Below are positions 25,501-40,500 of a stretch of DNA of 64,000 nt, one piece after another. Below the pieces are notes generated by a model. The model had not been told where the DNA came from. It was given only the letters and a program-made list of their open reading frames with translations, and did no database searches. Numbering within the stretch: position 1 is the stretch's first letter; the number at the start of each line of letters is the position of its first letter. This DNA comes from Liolophura sinensis. Its lineage: Eukaryota > Mollusca > Polyplacophora > Chitonida > Chitonidae. Both the position numbers and the translations under genes were made by a program. The stretch spans positions 10,748,163 to 10,812,162 of the forward strand of contig NC_088297.1 of NCBI RefSeq assembly GCF_032854445.1, given 5' to 3'.

Positions 25501-28500
25501 CTATAGTGTCGTATACAAACGCCTTTAAACTGGTTTCGCAAGGCCATGTTTCGTCCAAAAATAATTCATTATCGCCATGCTCATTACAGAATCACGACAA
25601 AGCAACGACGAATACAATAATATCTTATACAAATCACGCATCTTTAAAGTCTATATTACAAAATGAAATGTTAAAGTCTTGAAGGTAAGAAAAAATTACA
25701 CTAAAGCGATTGTTTCTAAATCTTAAATAAAAATCACGTTTTGCCCAACATTTAAAGAGGCCACTGTACGTTGAAATAGGCTGTCGTATAGTCCTGAGTC
25801 AAACACCGACTGACTTTTCGCGCAGAAAGCATGGTATTGATTGACCGTTGAAATTTTACTTATTGTTCGCTGGCCCACTTTAGTGCAATGCATTGTTCAG
25901 GTTACGACGGTATATGTAGGACGACCCCTAACTCTGCAATGCAAACTGTGTTCAGTGCTTGATATGAAAAAACCATCCTGTCATGTCCCTGTGGGATTAC
26001 AGTATACCTATAGACCTAGATGTAATGGGCATTCTGATAGAACCATTCTGTATTCCCTCAAAAGACGTCTATACCACAAGGTGATCACTGAATCCCCGCA
26101 TAAATGTGTTATTATCCGCACATACAATTATATATGATTTATCCAACCGAGCATTTTGACACATATGCACGATTTAGGTCAGTGCGACATAATAAAATTT
26201 AAATATTCGTGTCACCTGACACATACATACGTGTATATATTCATCAAAAATAAAAAAAAAAATAAAAAAAATAAAAAAACGAACGTTTTGTGATAATTTT
26301 CTGTAATGTTATGTATGGTGTATGAATGACTCTATTGTTTTGTTCAGCAAATGACCAGCAAAATCAGCCATAGATGTCTTATATGGAATTATTGCAGTGT
26401 TTTATGCAAAGCTCCAACGTAAACGATGTATAAGTATGCGGCTAATGTCGATGACGAAAGTAAGTGGTAAAAAAGGTGTAATAGATGTAATTGTTATTAA
26501 TCATAGTAAGTATTTATTTATTTGCTTTGTGTTTTACGCCGTACTCAAGAATATTTCACTTATACGACGGCGGCCAGCATTATGGTGGGTGGAAACCGGG
26601 CAGAGCCCTGGGGAAACCCACGACCATCCGCAGGTTGCTGGCAGACCTTTCCACGTACGGCCGGAGAGGAAGCCAACCTGAGCTGGACTTGAACTCACAG
26701 CGACCGCATTGGTGGGAGACTTCCTGGGTCATTACGCTGTGCTAGCGAGCCACGGAGGCCCCTCATAGTAAGTATAAGTATAATCAAAATAAGTGGGGAT
26801 GGATTATTACCTACATGTTGATAATCGCCTTAAACTTGTTTTTCGCTTCAGACCTACATCGGAGACATACTCATAGCCGTGAATCCGTGCAAACCTGTTC
26901 GCATATATGAAGAAGAGGTAAGAGCGCATGAATATTTATATAATATAAACATCTGTTAATGTATTCATTCTTCGTTCATAAATATTCAACACGCCCGACC
27001 TAATTCATAAACAAATCTGATTGGTTGAACAGATCCTTTTTAAATCGTTGTCTGTTTTAGTACAGGGATATTGCTGACCCCACACTGATAGTTGTCCGGC
27101 TGGTCGAAGATAATACAAAAGGGAATTGTTAATTAAATGTATTTCCTGATGCTGAAAATATGACCCGTCGCGCCATGCCTGCAGTATCAGTGACCCGATT
27201 AGCTACATTGAAAATTAGACGTTTTTTGTTTATAAAACAAAATATCACAAGAAGCAACAAAATGAATAATCTGTATAACAGTAATATAAATTCTATGCCT
27301 TTATTTGAAAACAAATATTATTTTATTATAATAAGCTTTAATATAGTTAAAGTCGAAAACCCATAAACATACATAACAAAAGTTTATATCTGAAACCAGA
27401 CATCCTTTTCGCTATATTCGTCCACCCTAATAGCTACGGGTTCAATCCCGGCATTGGTAAAGACATTTTGTGGATTCCTCCGCTCTCAGCATGGATGCAT
27501 GTTTGGTGCCATCTAGCCTTCGACGACGCTGGTCGATGGTGCAATCAGAGGTTCGATGACAAGAGCCCTTGTCATCCAGTGTGGTGGGGAAAAAATCCGG
27601 TTTCCTCCTTGAGTTTCCCCCTTCGGTTTCCTCCGCCGATTAAACTGAACGCCATAGTATAAGTGAAAAAATCTAGTAAAGTAATTCTAATCAACCAATA
27701 ATCCCCCCCGCCCCCCCCCCCCCCCCCCCCCCAAAAAAAAGATATATTCCGACGAAGGTCAGATAATAATCAAGAGAATATTTAACTTGTACTGTATGAC
27801 CTGTTTCAGCATCACGAAACTTACAAGAATGTGTTGGCCCGGGACACACTGCCTCCGCACCCGTTCTGGGTGGCTGATCGAACCACCACGGAGGTGCTTC
27901 AGACGAGTCGGAACCAATGTATACTGGTCAGCGGCGAGTCGGGCGCGGGAAAAACCGAGACCACAAAACATATATTGAGTCATCTGGTGCATCTAGCGCC
28001 GAACACATCCTCAAGTCTTCTGGACAAAATTGTCAAGGTGAGCAGATAACATTTAGAACTGAGACGGCTAAACACATTTTGAGTCATCTGGTACATCTGG
28101 CGCCGAACACATTCTCAAGTCCTCTGGAGAAAATTGTCAAGGTGAGCAGATAGCGTTTAGAACTGAGAACATTTTTCAGGAGGTATAGACGTTTTGACGG
28201 GTACGTTAAAACGTAAAAAGATAGCTTTGGGTTTGCTTTAGATGTACAAGTAGATGCAGAGTAGATGTCCTGAACTTAGTTTGACTTATTGTTAACAAAA
28301 GCGTAAAGAGCTAAACGCCCAAGATAGGCTTGCTAAAATCAAGGTAATATCGAGGTGAAAATCATTACTAATATTTAGATAAGAAATTTACTTAGTTATA
28401 TCACGTATATATAAGACAGTAGGTGTGTCAAAAATCGTCTGGCGTCAAATGCCTGCCCAAATGAAACCTGCTTACAGTTTATCTCTCGAAGTAATTTACG

Positions 28501-31500
28501 TTGAATTTACGTCAGTTTACTTCCGGGTGAAGTTCCCTTGGCTAGGGACGATTTTTAACTGTAGAGGTTAGAATGTCGTAGAAAGCATCTTAAATTTGTC
28601 AGTAAACAGTAGCTTCATTCTTTTATGTCTGTTTCAGGTTAATCCATTATTGGAAGCTTTCGGCAATGCTTCTACCTCAATGAATACAAACTCAAGTCGG
28701 TTCGGCAAATTTATCGAACTCTTTTACAGAAACGATGGTTCTATATCAGGAGGTAAGAGTCTACAAATAATCGTCATTATCCAACGAAAAGACCGATTTT
28801 CTCTAATATAATTCCAAATCTACTTAATTTTAGTATTGTAGAAATCTTAAGTACTGAGATTAAGTACCACATTTAACTTCATACTACAATAAATTCTTGC
28901 ATCTCTTAGAGAAAAGATCGTCTGTTAAAATTAACAGATTAATTTTTGGCGTGTATATGAACTCTGATTAAAATTGGATCTTATACTTAATTTTTCGGAG
29001 CAGTTGTTTTAAATTTTACACATCATAAATTACGATATCATTACGTCCATCAAGGTAGCCCAAGAGTTCCTCCGACCAGGAGAGGCTCTTTAATTGCCAC
29101 GTTGTCTGATCATATTTTCACACTCACCTATTTTCGATTTTTTTACTTCCAGCAAAACTTCACGACTATCTCTTGGAGAAATCTCGCGTTATTCATCGAT
29201 CACCCGGCGAGAAGAACTTCCATGTGTTTTACTCCCTGTTTGCTGGGATGTCAGAAGAAAAACTGCTGTATTATTACCTCCAGAGGCCAGACGAACACAG
29301 GTAAGATGCTAATATGTGTAAACTTCATGTTAGACGACATGACGCTTTTCCACCAGATTTGCATGTTATCAGAGAGAAGTGTGTTCATGTGTCAGTCGTA
29401 TTAGTTTAGAGAAAATTGAGGCTGATTTAATAGATTCTAAAATCTTTGCTTTTCATTTTTTCCCGTACCAATTATTTTCTGTGTGTACCTAAACATGTTC
29501 TAAAATAAAAAGTTGACAGATAAAATGTGTAACATTGAATAGCAATATAGCCATTGAAATAGTATTAGAAAAAAAACAACTACTGAACATAAACGTATGT
29601 AGAGCTGGAAATATGTCATCTTAAAGAACTCCATTGCTGTTTTATTTGGGGTTTCAAAAACGACTGATGGTTAATTGTCCTGTCATTTCAGAATTTTATC
29701 CGATGAAGATGGCAGCCATGGTGTTTTTGGAAGCTCAGAAGAACATAGTCATTATAAAGAAATGTTTTTAGAGTTGATGGACATCATGACGTCACTGGGC
29801 CTGACTGATGACGTAAGCATTTACTTTTACATTTTATACATATAACGTGTCAAATTACCATTTACGTTAGTTTTCAAAGCGACAGAACCTATCAGTACCT
29901 TGGACGTATGACTGACAAATATCACCAACAAACTTTAAGCTTAACAATTTATTCCCTCCTTCCAACATGGCCAGAATGTAACAACTTTGGAAAAATCGGT
30001 AATAAAGTCAAGGAAAGCTGTTCCCCAGGCAGGACAAATGAAAACTTTCTTTGAAACAGTTATACGGGTGCTGAAATGAAAGCCTTCCGGAATGTTCACA
30101 TGAAATCTGCTATTTACTTTTCAGCAAATATCTCAGATATTTTTGGTTCTGGCTTCCATACTTCATGTCTCAAACCTGTCGTTTGTCCCGTGGGAGGAGA
30201 CCGGTGGGGTGAAGATCGCGGATGAGTACACGCTCCACGCTGTGGCCAATCTGCTCTCTTTAGACAACAGAGTAGAGCTAGCTGAAGCTTTGATATCCAG
30301 CGTGCATTTCATCAGAGGTATGTGTGCACACCTATTAAATTCTCTGCGTCACTCATCTGAGGTTTGTGTAGATTGTGTCATTATCACTGCTTGTGTTTTG
30401 GGACTTTGGAGGCGATGCTATTTCCCCCATCCATGACTGATGAACTGACCCTCGTGGTATAAGTGAAATATCCTTGAATATAGCATAAACAGAAATCATA
30501 TAAAATAACAAATCCCTCAGGTAAAAAGAATTTATACGTACATGTGTTACAGTATTACGTCACTGAAGCCAACTGGTGTGAGAAGTTGGTACCATTTTCA
30601 ATCCGGAAAAGTAACAGAAATAGAAACCTGTCTTTTAAAAGAGAGGCGCTTCCTCTCCCGCCGTATGCGGGAAGGTCTGATAGCAACCTGCGGATGGTCG
30701 TGGGTTTGCCCGGGCTCTGCCCGGTTTCCTACCACCATAATGCTAGCCGCCGTTGTATAAGTGAAATATTCTTGAGTACGCGCGTAAAACACCTCATCAG
30801 ATAAAGAAATAAAATAAAAGAGAGGCATCATTTATCATGTAGGTGATAAATATGGTATATATGTGTATACATACGTATGTCATTATACGGACGTTACAGT
30901 AGCATGTTTCTGTATTTGTAAACACCAAACAGAGCCTATAGATGATCTACATTCCTTGTTTCAGGAGAGAGAATACAAACGTTTAAAACAACTCACCAAG
31001 CCAATGACAGTCGAGACGCCTTGGCCAAAACACTTTACCTCAGATTGTTTGGTTGGCTGGTTGGAATCATCAACCAGTTGATTAGACCAGCCAATATGGA
31101 CTTCGGGTGAGTCACCTACAAAATGCAGTATGCGCAGAGTTAAACTTCCTTGTGTGTGAGTTTGGTCTAGGATTTACATATGAGCGCACTGAACACTGCA
31201 ACAAGTGTAACCTCGCCCAACAACATCCCAGTTGTGCTTTAATGAACATGCGGGAGCGGTAGATCAATGGTCAATCCTGGGTCGTGTCACACCTAAGACT
31301 TTAAAAGAGGAAGTTGTAGCTTCCTCGCGTGGAGGGCGGCTTTCATGCCTTCGCTAAGTCGTCTCAGTGAAGCAGCACTAGATAAAAGAACGGTGGAAAT
31401 CGTCCTGCAACAAGGAGGCACATTACATCCACTCTAAGGACTAAGGACTGAAAAATAGTACGACGTTAAACCCCAAGAGCTCACTCACCCACTTAATGAG

Positions 31501-34500
31501 CATGCGCACAGTTTACCTGGGTCAGATTTTTAAAACAACAGATTTTTGTTATTTTCTTTCAAAGGAAATCCACGGTCGGTATTCTGGACATGGCGGGCTT
31601 TGAGAATTTCCAGACGAACAGATTTGAACAGTTTCTGATTAACGCTTCCAATGAGCGTTTGCAGCAGTATTTCGTGGAACACATCTTCCCCCAAGAGAGG
31701 CGCCAATACGAGCTGGAGGGTTTAAAATGGACAGAAATCGATTACCCAGACAATGAAGCCACCATCAAACTTATTTTCGAGGTAAGCATTGTTTTAACTG
31801 TTTGATAAATATGACATAATATATCTACTAGTATAGCTTTCATATAATAAAAATGAACCAAGTGATTTACTCTTAAAAGACATGCGTACTTTACTAACAC
31901 AAGCAACAACAGGACAAAGGTATACGGCATAAAGAGATAGCATTTTAGAGAGAAGCATTTGAGAGAATCAGGCTTCGTTTTTTTTGTTTTACTTTTTTTG
32001 GACTTTTTTGTTTGTCTTGAAATGCAATACATACTTGAATCATAATTGCTGTAATAGCCCAATATTGGTTGTCAAAATTTTTTTCCTGGGAACAGGGCAA
32101 AGCAAAGTGCAAAGTGCAAAGTCTCCATGCTTTTAAAACTTTACACGACTTTCTTGATTTCGCACTTTTACAGAAGCCACACGGCATGCTTCCCCTCTTA
32201 GACGATGAGACCAACTTCCCGCAATCATCTGACGAGACCTATATCAAAAAGTTAGACAAGCTGTGTGATGAGAACGACAGGTACATCAGCTCTCTTAACG
32301 GCCGGACAGGCAATGTCGGCTTCGGTGTAAAGCATTTTGCCGAGCAGGTAATATCAGTGATCAGTCGATCATGCTAACAATTTATCAATTTAAAGAAAGC
32401 GGATCAGCCTCACAATAATCCAGTTAAAATATTTTTGTCTGTTTGGGTTAGAATTCTCTTCACTTCCAACAATATTTCTGTTCTACCGTATATATAGACA
32501 TATAAACATAGTGCTGCCTCACTGGAACGCCATGCCGAAGCCACGTATTACTCCCCACTCAGCCACAATACTCGGCCACCTGACCGGCTTGCCAGTTTAA
32601 AGCGATTCATGCAGGACGCAGTCTATGAGCTTCTTTCATGTTGCAACAATGAACGTTGCAACAATGAACGTTTAGTGTGGACATTAACAACGATTTTGAT
32701 AGCTGGTAGCCCCGAACGTATACTGATTACATCAGCTGTGAAAGTTCACAAATGACCCGGGTAAGTTTCATAGATTAATCAATAACTCAATCCGTCAATG
32801 TGTTTCAGGTATGGTACGATGCTGACGGGTTCCTTGAAAAAAACAGAGATTCCATCAACAGCGATCTGCTGTCCATCATTATGTCGAGCAAAAACCACTT
32901 CATCGCCGACCTTTTCGTGGCGTCCATGTCAGAAACCGGAACAATTTCAGGGTAAGACTTACCAAAATACAACAATGCATTTCCTCGTCTTTGTAGAGAT
33001 ATTAATTTATTTATTTGTTTTTACGCTGTACTCAAGAATATTTCACTTACACGACGACGGCCAGTATTTAGTGGGAGGACACCCAAGGCCATAAAAGTTC
33101 CACATAATGATTGGAATGCATAAATACTACGAGAACAATGTGTTGTCATCTGACGTTACGATTTTCTACACTGTGCAATCACAATAGACTTATGCTGGAA
33201 TTCTGTTGTTCCAGGTTCGCCAGCACGCACAAAATGCGAACAGGCCTACCTGAGTTCTGGCTGTCTTCCATAGAGCCGAAGAAACTTAAAGACAACCTCT
33301 CCAGAAAAGCATCGATGAAGATCAAAGAAAAGTAAGTATTACATTTTCATATATGGCCCATTACAAAATCTTTACCTCAGAATAGCCGCAGATAATGCCA
33401 GAATCAATGTCAATCTTCCAGTAATTAAAACAGTCCTTGTTTTCACCAAAAGCTTATCTAATCAGTCTTCATTTTAGGCAGATCGTGTAGTATAGAACTC
33501 GTGCTATATTTTGAAATATGTGATAAATTAGCGATATAAAGTTCATCATTTTTATTACCATTTATTGAAAGATACAGAGACACATACCAATCCGCTTTGC
33601 TGTGCTTTAACTAATTTCTAGCATCAGAGCAGCTTCTGTGGTTCGTCATGGTGAAACTAGTTTGCCAAACAGGTTGCTGACCGGTTTCACAAACCAGTGT
33701 GGCATTTACTCTTGAATAGAAAATGTCGATTACTTTTCCCCTAAAGCTTAAACTTAAATCAATGAATTAATCAATAAATTAAGGTTTGGTTAATATCTTT
33801 TGTTCATCAGGCTAAAACTTGCCACTCCAGAAGGCTTGTCAACTCCAAAGGATCGAACACTTACTTCAAGCACGCTCTCGAAACATTTCAAGGTAACCTA
33901 GCTTTTGGTTTTTTTAGGGGGCGGAGGTTAACTATAAATACATTTATCGTTCGTCATTTTAACCAAGCCTCTAAATAATTTAAAGATGTTTTTCTATTGA
34001 TTGTGGTCTGTCAGTGACGAGGACAAAATGCAGTCTGTCATCCAGACCGCAACCGTGGGCTGCTGATAAGTCTATACGGACAGAGCGGAATTAAACCTCA
34101 TGCCTTCGGCAGCTCACTGGCTCGGTTAATGTTGCAAACCTCCACAAAGGCTCACGTGGGGATACAGTCAGGTCTGGGTGGCGACAATGTCGGATAGCCA
34201 TGCGCAGTGGGTTTCTCACGCAAAAACAATCCCCACCTCCCATCCCTTTTAAAAGAAATTGTGACGGAAAAGATAATAGACGTAGGTTAAAAGGCGGCCC
34301 ATTTAACAATAATTCCGTTTCCGGTTTACGGAAATCTTATTGCTGGGACCCGTCCTCTCCAGTTTATGTAAGCCAGTGGCAGTTACACGCATAACTACTT
34401 CGCCACCAGCTCTTTCTGACTCGAAAATTAGCGCAGATCACTAGGTAGGCCGATATTTAGTTGCGAAATATGGTTAATATAAAACGGTTTGAACAAACTT

Positions 34501-37500
34501 TGAAAAGCCAAAACTTTTTCTGGATATAAATTTTCTGTTTCCATCTAAAAACCTGTTTTAATTTGTCAGTTTATTAGTATTTCTAATGTTTATAAAGAGT
34601 ATATTAGAAGTGTGGTCACAGCATGATGTGCTTTTTTGATTCTCTGTATTTTTGGTTGTTTTTTTTGTTTTTTCTTTGTTTTCTTTTTTTTTTGTTTTTT
34701 GTTTTGTTTTTTTTAGTTTTGTTTTGTTTGTTTGTTTGTTTAATAGTCATACCCAAACTTTTATCTTCAAGCACAATGACATATTTAAATATGGGCGAAG
34801 AATGGATACCTTTTTCTGATTGTAATCTGTACATAGTTAGTGAAGTGAAAAGTTTCAGTTTACTTCATCATCAACATGCAATCAATTTCCGTGTCTGGTT
34901 TGGATCAAGGAACACACCAAATTAGATTCGAACTGGTGTGGTATTAGGGTCACACCGTACAAAGCTGAGCTAGGTCTCATTGAATTCGAATAGACTGCAG
35001 GATGTCTGGGCCTTTGTACTTTGGTTTAACACACAACTGTATATACATACATATGATCAACACAGACATCTCATGAGTATGCATGAGTCTTTCTGTTAAC
35101 TGTGCTAAGTATACTTTGCGTCTAAGAATACTTATGACATGTGTAAGCCTCATTCAAAGGGGCTAATTAAATATTTATTTTTATTCAGAGATCTCTGGGA
35201 GATTTGATGACAAAGTTGTCGAAAGCAGAACCGCTGTTCATCAGGTAAGGAACCTAAACGTAAAACTTGTATTTTCAATGACATCATGTCGTACCATACA
35301 GCATATCTTTAACCGACTTTTCCACTTTTTTTCTGTCATGCCTTTGTCCATTTTTTCCTGTATACTCACCATTTCTTTTCCACTCTTGTCGATATGTTAC
35401 GACTGCGACTCGTTCCCACGGTGTTATTGAACCTCTTATGTCTTACACAGGTGCATAAAACCCAATCCCACCCTCACTCCGGGACGATTTGACGACAAAC
35501 TGGTGTTGAGACAACTTCAGTACAATGGACTCAGGTCAATTGCTCAACTGCGCAGGTCCGGATATCCGGTTAGGATAAAGTTTGAAGATTTCAACTCGAG
35601 GTGAGACCACGTATCATCCAGGCTGTGTGATGTTCATTGCTGAGTTACATTAGAACAAGAGAAGTTTGTGATTTGAGTTTTTACAAAAATGCTTGTGTGA
35701 TGATCTAAACCAAACTACAGGTCTTAGTTGCCATAGTTCAATCCTTAACTACTCGATCCATAAACCAATTAACCAATTAATCTGTCAGTCAGCCCCTCAA
35801 TCAGTCAGTCAGTCATTCAGTCAGTCAAGCAATTGAACAGTCATGGCCACCTATTCAATTATTAGAACTGCCATACTTTCCGTAGTTTTCAAACGATAAC
35901 TTCGTCTTTTAAGACCCCTCCCTTGTAAAATGGTAGCATAAAAATACAACTTAATACATTCCTTGCGGTAAAATTGATGTGTTCGTTGTCTCTTGCAAGG
36001 TACGAGTGTCTTGGCGTGGACCTTTCCGGAAGTCAAACTCCACCAGATAACTGTGAGAGTGTCTTACTGAAGGCTAACATTACCGGATATGCTTTAGGAA
36101 GAACCAAGGTAAATACTTACAAATAATGGAACGCCTTTTTAATGATTTTCAATGTGTTTTGATGTAAAACATTTAATCCTTTAATATGTATATAAGTAAA
36201 TTTAATTGGATCTAAGGGGTACAAATGAAAAAATTTAGTGGATTACAATTAAAGGGTACAATTAAATGAGTGTTCAGCTGTTTAGTGTAATTTTTAATCT
36301 TATTCAAGCTCTTAATGCGTTTCTGTTTTAAACAGGTTTTCTTAAAGTTGGAGCACAGAGAAAAGTTGGATGCATTGGCACAGAAAGCGGTAAGAACCAT
36401 GGAACAAATTTAAATCGAAGCAATTAGCGATGATATATTGTTAATCAGTTAAAACGTGTTCATTTAGTATACAATTTAAGATTCACTTTCAGCGTGTAAA
36501 CTGCTCATTAATGAAATGAAACAAATATGCCAAGATTTATAGAGTTTGTAGTTTGTTATTGTATTAGTACTATCTTATTTAAACTCAACCCCATCAGTAA
36601 TACATACTGCAACTTACAAGAGTTAAATTTGTCTAAATTTTAACTTTTGAGGTCGTAAACTACGTGACACTTTGAAGATTTACATGTTAACTCAAGTCGA
36701 AAATGTTTTTGAGGAATGCTGCGTGCTTAGCCTTTTGCTGTCTCCGTGGAATTTTGCCACCATTTGACACGTTACCATTTTCTCTCCTACAGCTGAGCGA
36801 GTCCCACTTAAGTGTAGCCTCCATCGACTATTCTGATCGACTGTCGGCTGTTGACGAAGAGGATACCATGAGCTTAGCCAGCACGACCAGAACGCATGCA
36901 TCCGCTAGCGACTCCGCCATCGAGCTCAACGACTTATCGTCCACCGGAAATGGATCGACATCGAAACTTCCGGCGCCTTCCAAGAAGCTGCAGATGAGAA
37001 TCCAAGAGCGCAGGAAGAAAGCGCCAAACATTTCTATCGACACGCGTCAAAAGAGATCAAAGAAAACGCAGCCTATCCAAGAACCGTTAGTATCTAATAT
37101 ATGTATTGTTTTCAGAATTTGTTCTCAAACGATGCAATAAGTTTGTGATAGAATTTGTGACATTTTCGTTCTTTTAAAAAACATCAGTCGTTATCTTTGT
37201 TGGGACAGTTTTTAAGAAAAGATTTATTTATTTATTTATTTATTTGATTGGTGTTTTACGTCGTACTCAAGAATATTTCACTTATACGACGGCGGCCAGC
37301 ATTATGGTGGGAGGAAACCGGGCAGAGCCCGGGGGAAACTCACGGCCATCCGCAGGTTGCTGGCAGACCTTCCTAACGTACGGCCGGAGAGGAAACCTGC
37401 ATGAGCAGGACTTGAACTCACGGCGACCGCATTTGTAAAAGGCTCCTGGGTCACTACGCTGCTTTAAGAAAAGAACTGTGGCTAAATAAGGATTGTAATA

Positions 37501-40500
37501 ATTTGTGCGATGTTTTATTACTATTATATTATGTCCGAGGGGGGTAGCACCTTGAAGCCATTCACCAATGCGGTCGCTGTGAGTTCAAGTCCAGCTCATG
37601 CAGGCTTCCTCTCCGGCCGTACGTGGGAAGGTCTGGCAGCAACTTGTGGTTGGTCTTGAGTTTTCTCCAGGCTCTACCCAGGTACCTCCCACCATAATGT
37701 TGGCCATTGTCGTATAAGTGAAATATTCTTGAGTATGGCATAAAACACCAGGCAAATGATTAAATAAATAAATATTATGGTTTTATCATTTCTTGCAGAA
37801 AGCCATACGACGTCTTCCAGAACACAGAGCGTGAAGTCGAAGACGCCGGAGAGATTTGGAAGAACATACTCAAGGTGTTACGTCTGATCGTATACGTTAT
37901 CCTGTTGGTGGCCTTATTCCTAGGCGCTGTTTCCATTAAGGTGTCCCTCCTTCTGCTGGCGTCACAAGTTAAGAAGGTGAGATTCGTTTCCTGTCCAGAG
38001 GAATACTTATTCTGAAAGTATTAAACTGATTCACCTATACATGTATAATATTACTGGATTTTGCATTAGGCATAGTAAAACTAGTTCCTCGTTCATTTAA
38101 TATAATAAAAGACATACAAAATAGAAAGTAAAACTAGAGTAGCGACGACAGTGGGATAGCTGACAAATGGTTACACGTAACCGGTGAAACACGGCTTCTT
38201 GCCAATTTACCTCATTTAGTGTTTTATTCTAACTGTTCATGTAAGTGCTTAACTGGTGGCTATTTACACGCCTCCTAGTACCATGACTGAAGTAGAATTA
38301 GGTAAAAAAAAACTACTGTGGTGTTCATTGCCAGTGTCGACGTCATCCACATTCTCAATTACATCCGTCAAACTTTAAACATAGTGAGTAATATCAAACA
38401 CCGTCACTATCGGCCTATCTTTTTCAGTCATCCACCCGGGTCAATGAGTACGCAACATTGTTGCTATTCTGTATCTGTGCTCCCGTTGCTGTCACGTGGT
38501 TATTTAGCTTAATGCGGGCATTATTTGGGTACAAGGAATGGCCGTCTCTTCTCAGTTTTACGGGGGTAAGTTGAGATATACCGTCTCGCATGTCTATATT
38601 ACGTGTCACCAGGAAAACCATACTTGTTAATTTCAAAGGTATAGATGTCCGGGTTTACTATTTCTGGTTAGTAAACTGAACACTCCCTACAGGACCGGTC
38701 ATACTGGTTATAATTGTGTTACATGTGAGTGCTTCAGGCCGAATCACATATGTAGGTAGTGTGTATTTCCTGAAACCATATCATTGTGGCACACCAGCCC
38801 TCTACAAAGGGAGGTAATGATAGTAGGCCTATTGTTATTCAAGTAATTGGACGCTATTACTTTTAACAAGACTTGCTTCCCTTTGTTTGAATAAGAAAAA
38901 CTTGTCTGCGGCATTCAAATCTCTAGTAACCATGAGCCAAGGTAAAATAAGGCTACACTTTTAGGATCTTTTTTACACTTTTATCATGTGTATCTTATTT
39001 TTTCCTCTGTGTTTTTTGCTTCCAGTCATGGCTGATAGAGATGCTTCACACGCTCGGTGTTTGCATCTTAGTCTTCCGTATTCTTCCATCGACGACTTTC
39101 CTAAATGGAATAATTATATGCTTGGCGCTGTGCCAAGTACCGGCATTCCTGAAAGTCATGACGTACTGCAAACGTCCCAACCAAGGCTGGAGAGGATGGC
39201 TTCTGACTGCACTTAATCTAGTCGCGCTTTTGGTTCAAGTGGCCGCGATTCCATTTTTCATGCTATTTAACTTCTTAAACGCAAACGGTGCGCAATGGAC
39301 AGACGCTGCTGGCATGCTGAAAACATTTTCGGCGCCCTCACTGTCGATAAGCTGGGAGCTGCCTGTCGCCATTCTGTGCATCTCTTTGAGCTGGTGGGAA
39401 AACTTCGTCGCGGATGATTGGGAATTTTTCTGCGGAAAACTCAGAGTACCCGTTCTCCAGTGGAAAATCACCATGCACGAGACGCGGGACACGACCTACA
39501 TGCTGGTTGGTCCGTTCAAAATCGGCTTCGCCGTACTATTGGCTCATTTGTTTGTCGAAGGTCACGTGTTCCTGTTACCGAACTACGAATCGGCTAATTT
39601 GGGCAACACCGTGTCTGATTATTTCTCATATTACGGTCTAATGTACATCAACATCGGCTGTGGGTTCATATGCACCTACCTGGCGGGAATGGCGTGTAAG
39701 CTTCATATGCAGGCCATCTCCTTCGCATTGCCTTTAATGCTGGCGCCTGCTGGAGCCGTTACAGTGGTGTTGTGTCAGTGTTACTACCAGTTCATGGACT
39801 TTGCGTGGTACACCACGGCCTGGCTCTGTCCCGAAAGAGACCTCTCTCAGCTGTGGATTCCACTTACCGTCGCTGGGGTTCTCTGGCTGTCTAACATGGT
39901 GATTCTATCTCACATATGGTTCCCACAGAACGAGCGGATGGCAAAGCTTGACAGGTAACACGTTAACATAATAACGTAGTGAAAACTTTACTGTACAAAG
40001 TGTAAAATCAGAGCAGCGACCACAGTGTGCTAATTGATAATTGGTCACACGCAATCGGTGAAATACAGACTCTTCTGAATTTACCTCAGTTCGGATAGCT
40101 TCAACAGTAGCACATTACACCTAGCTCAATGACTTGAACAGAATTACGTCAAAATGATGGTGAATTATTATGTACAATAAGACACAATTTTTCTGTACCG
40201 TTTCCCCAGGATGTTTGTGATGCCGAACTACGACGGAATCCTTACTGCCACTTCCTTAATGATGCGACGTCGACGCGACGACAAGGAGAGCTGGCTGATG
40301 TTCCGTGATCGGATACAGCACGAGGAGACTGTCGGCTACATGGGTGACACGCCGATGATTTACGTCTGCGCGACGATGTGGCACGAGACCAGACGGGAAA
40401 TGACGCAATTGCTGAAGTCCCTCTTCCGGTAAGTGACCAAAATTTTCTCTGGTTTCTTTATTATTTATTATTATTACTATTTAATAATAATAATAATATT

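Larger units (their letters stand above)
22590..26851 (+). other. CS1 intron 1 (4.26 kb), repeat content only
   Basis: The largest intron of the gene. It holds a SINE-B (23,215-23,450), a half-palindromic repeat near 24,710-24,830 and a full-length SINE-A (26,511-26,762). No further coding segment was recognised. Large first introns often hold regulatory elements, but none can be named from sequence alone. Confidence 0.7.

Noticed and set aside
26397-26745. Two overlapping open frames on the plus strand
   Set aside because: They lie in a SINE-A copy; the same peptide (GGWKPGRA...[10 protein letters not shown]) recurs at every SINE-A.
28061-28153. Additional coding exon of CS1
   Set aside because: Tandem copy of the end of exon 3 without an acceptor; its inclusion would introduce a stop and duplicate a motor helix.
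34616-34925. Opposing open frames rich in Phe/Leu or Lys/Asn
   Set aside because: Low-complexity T-rich tract within CS1 intron 13.
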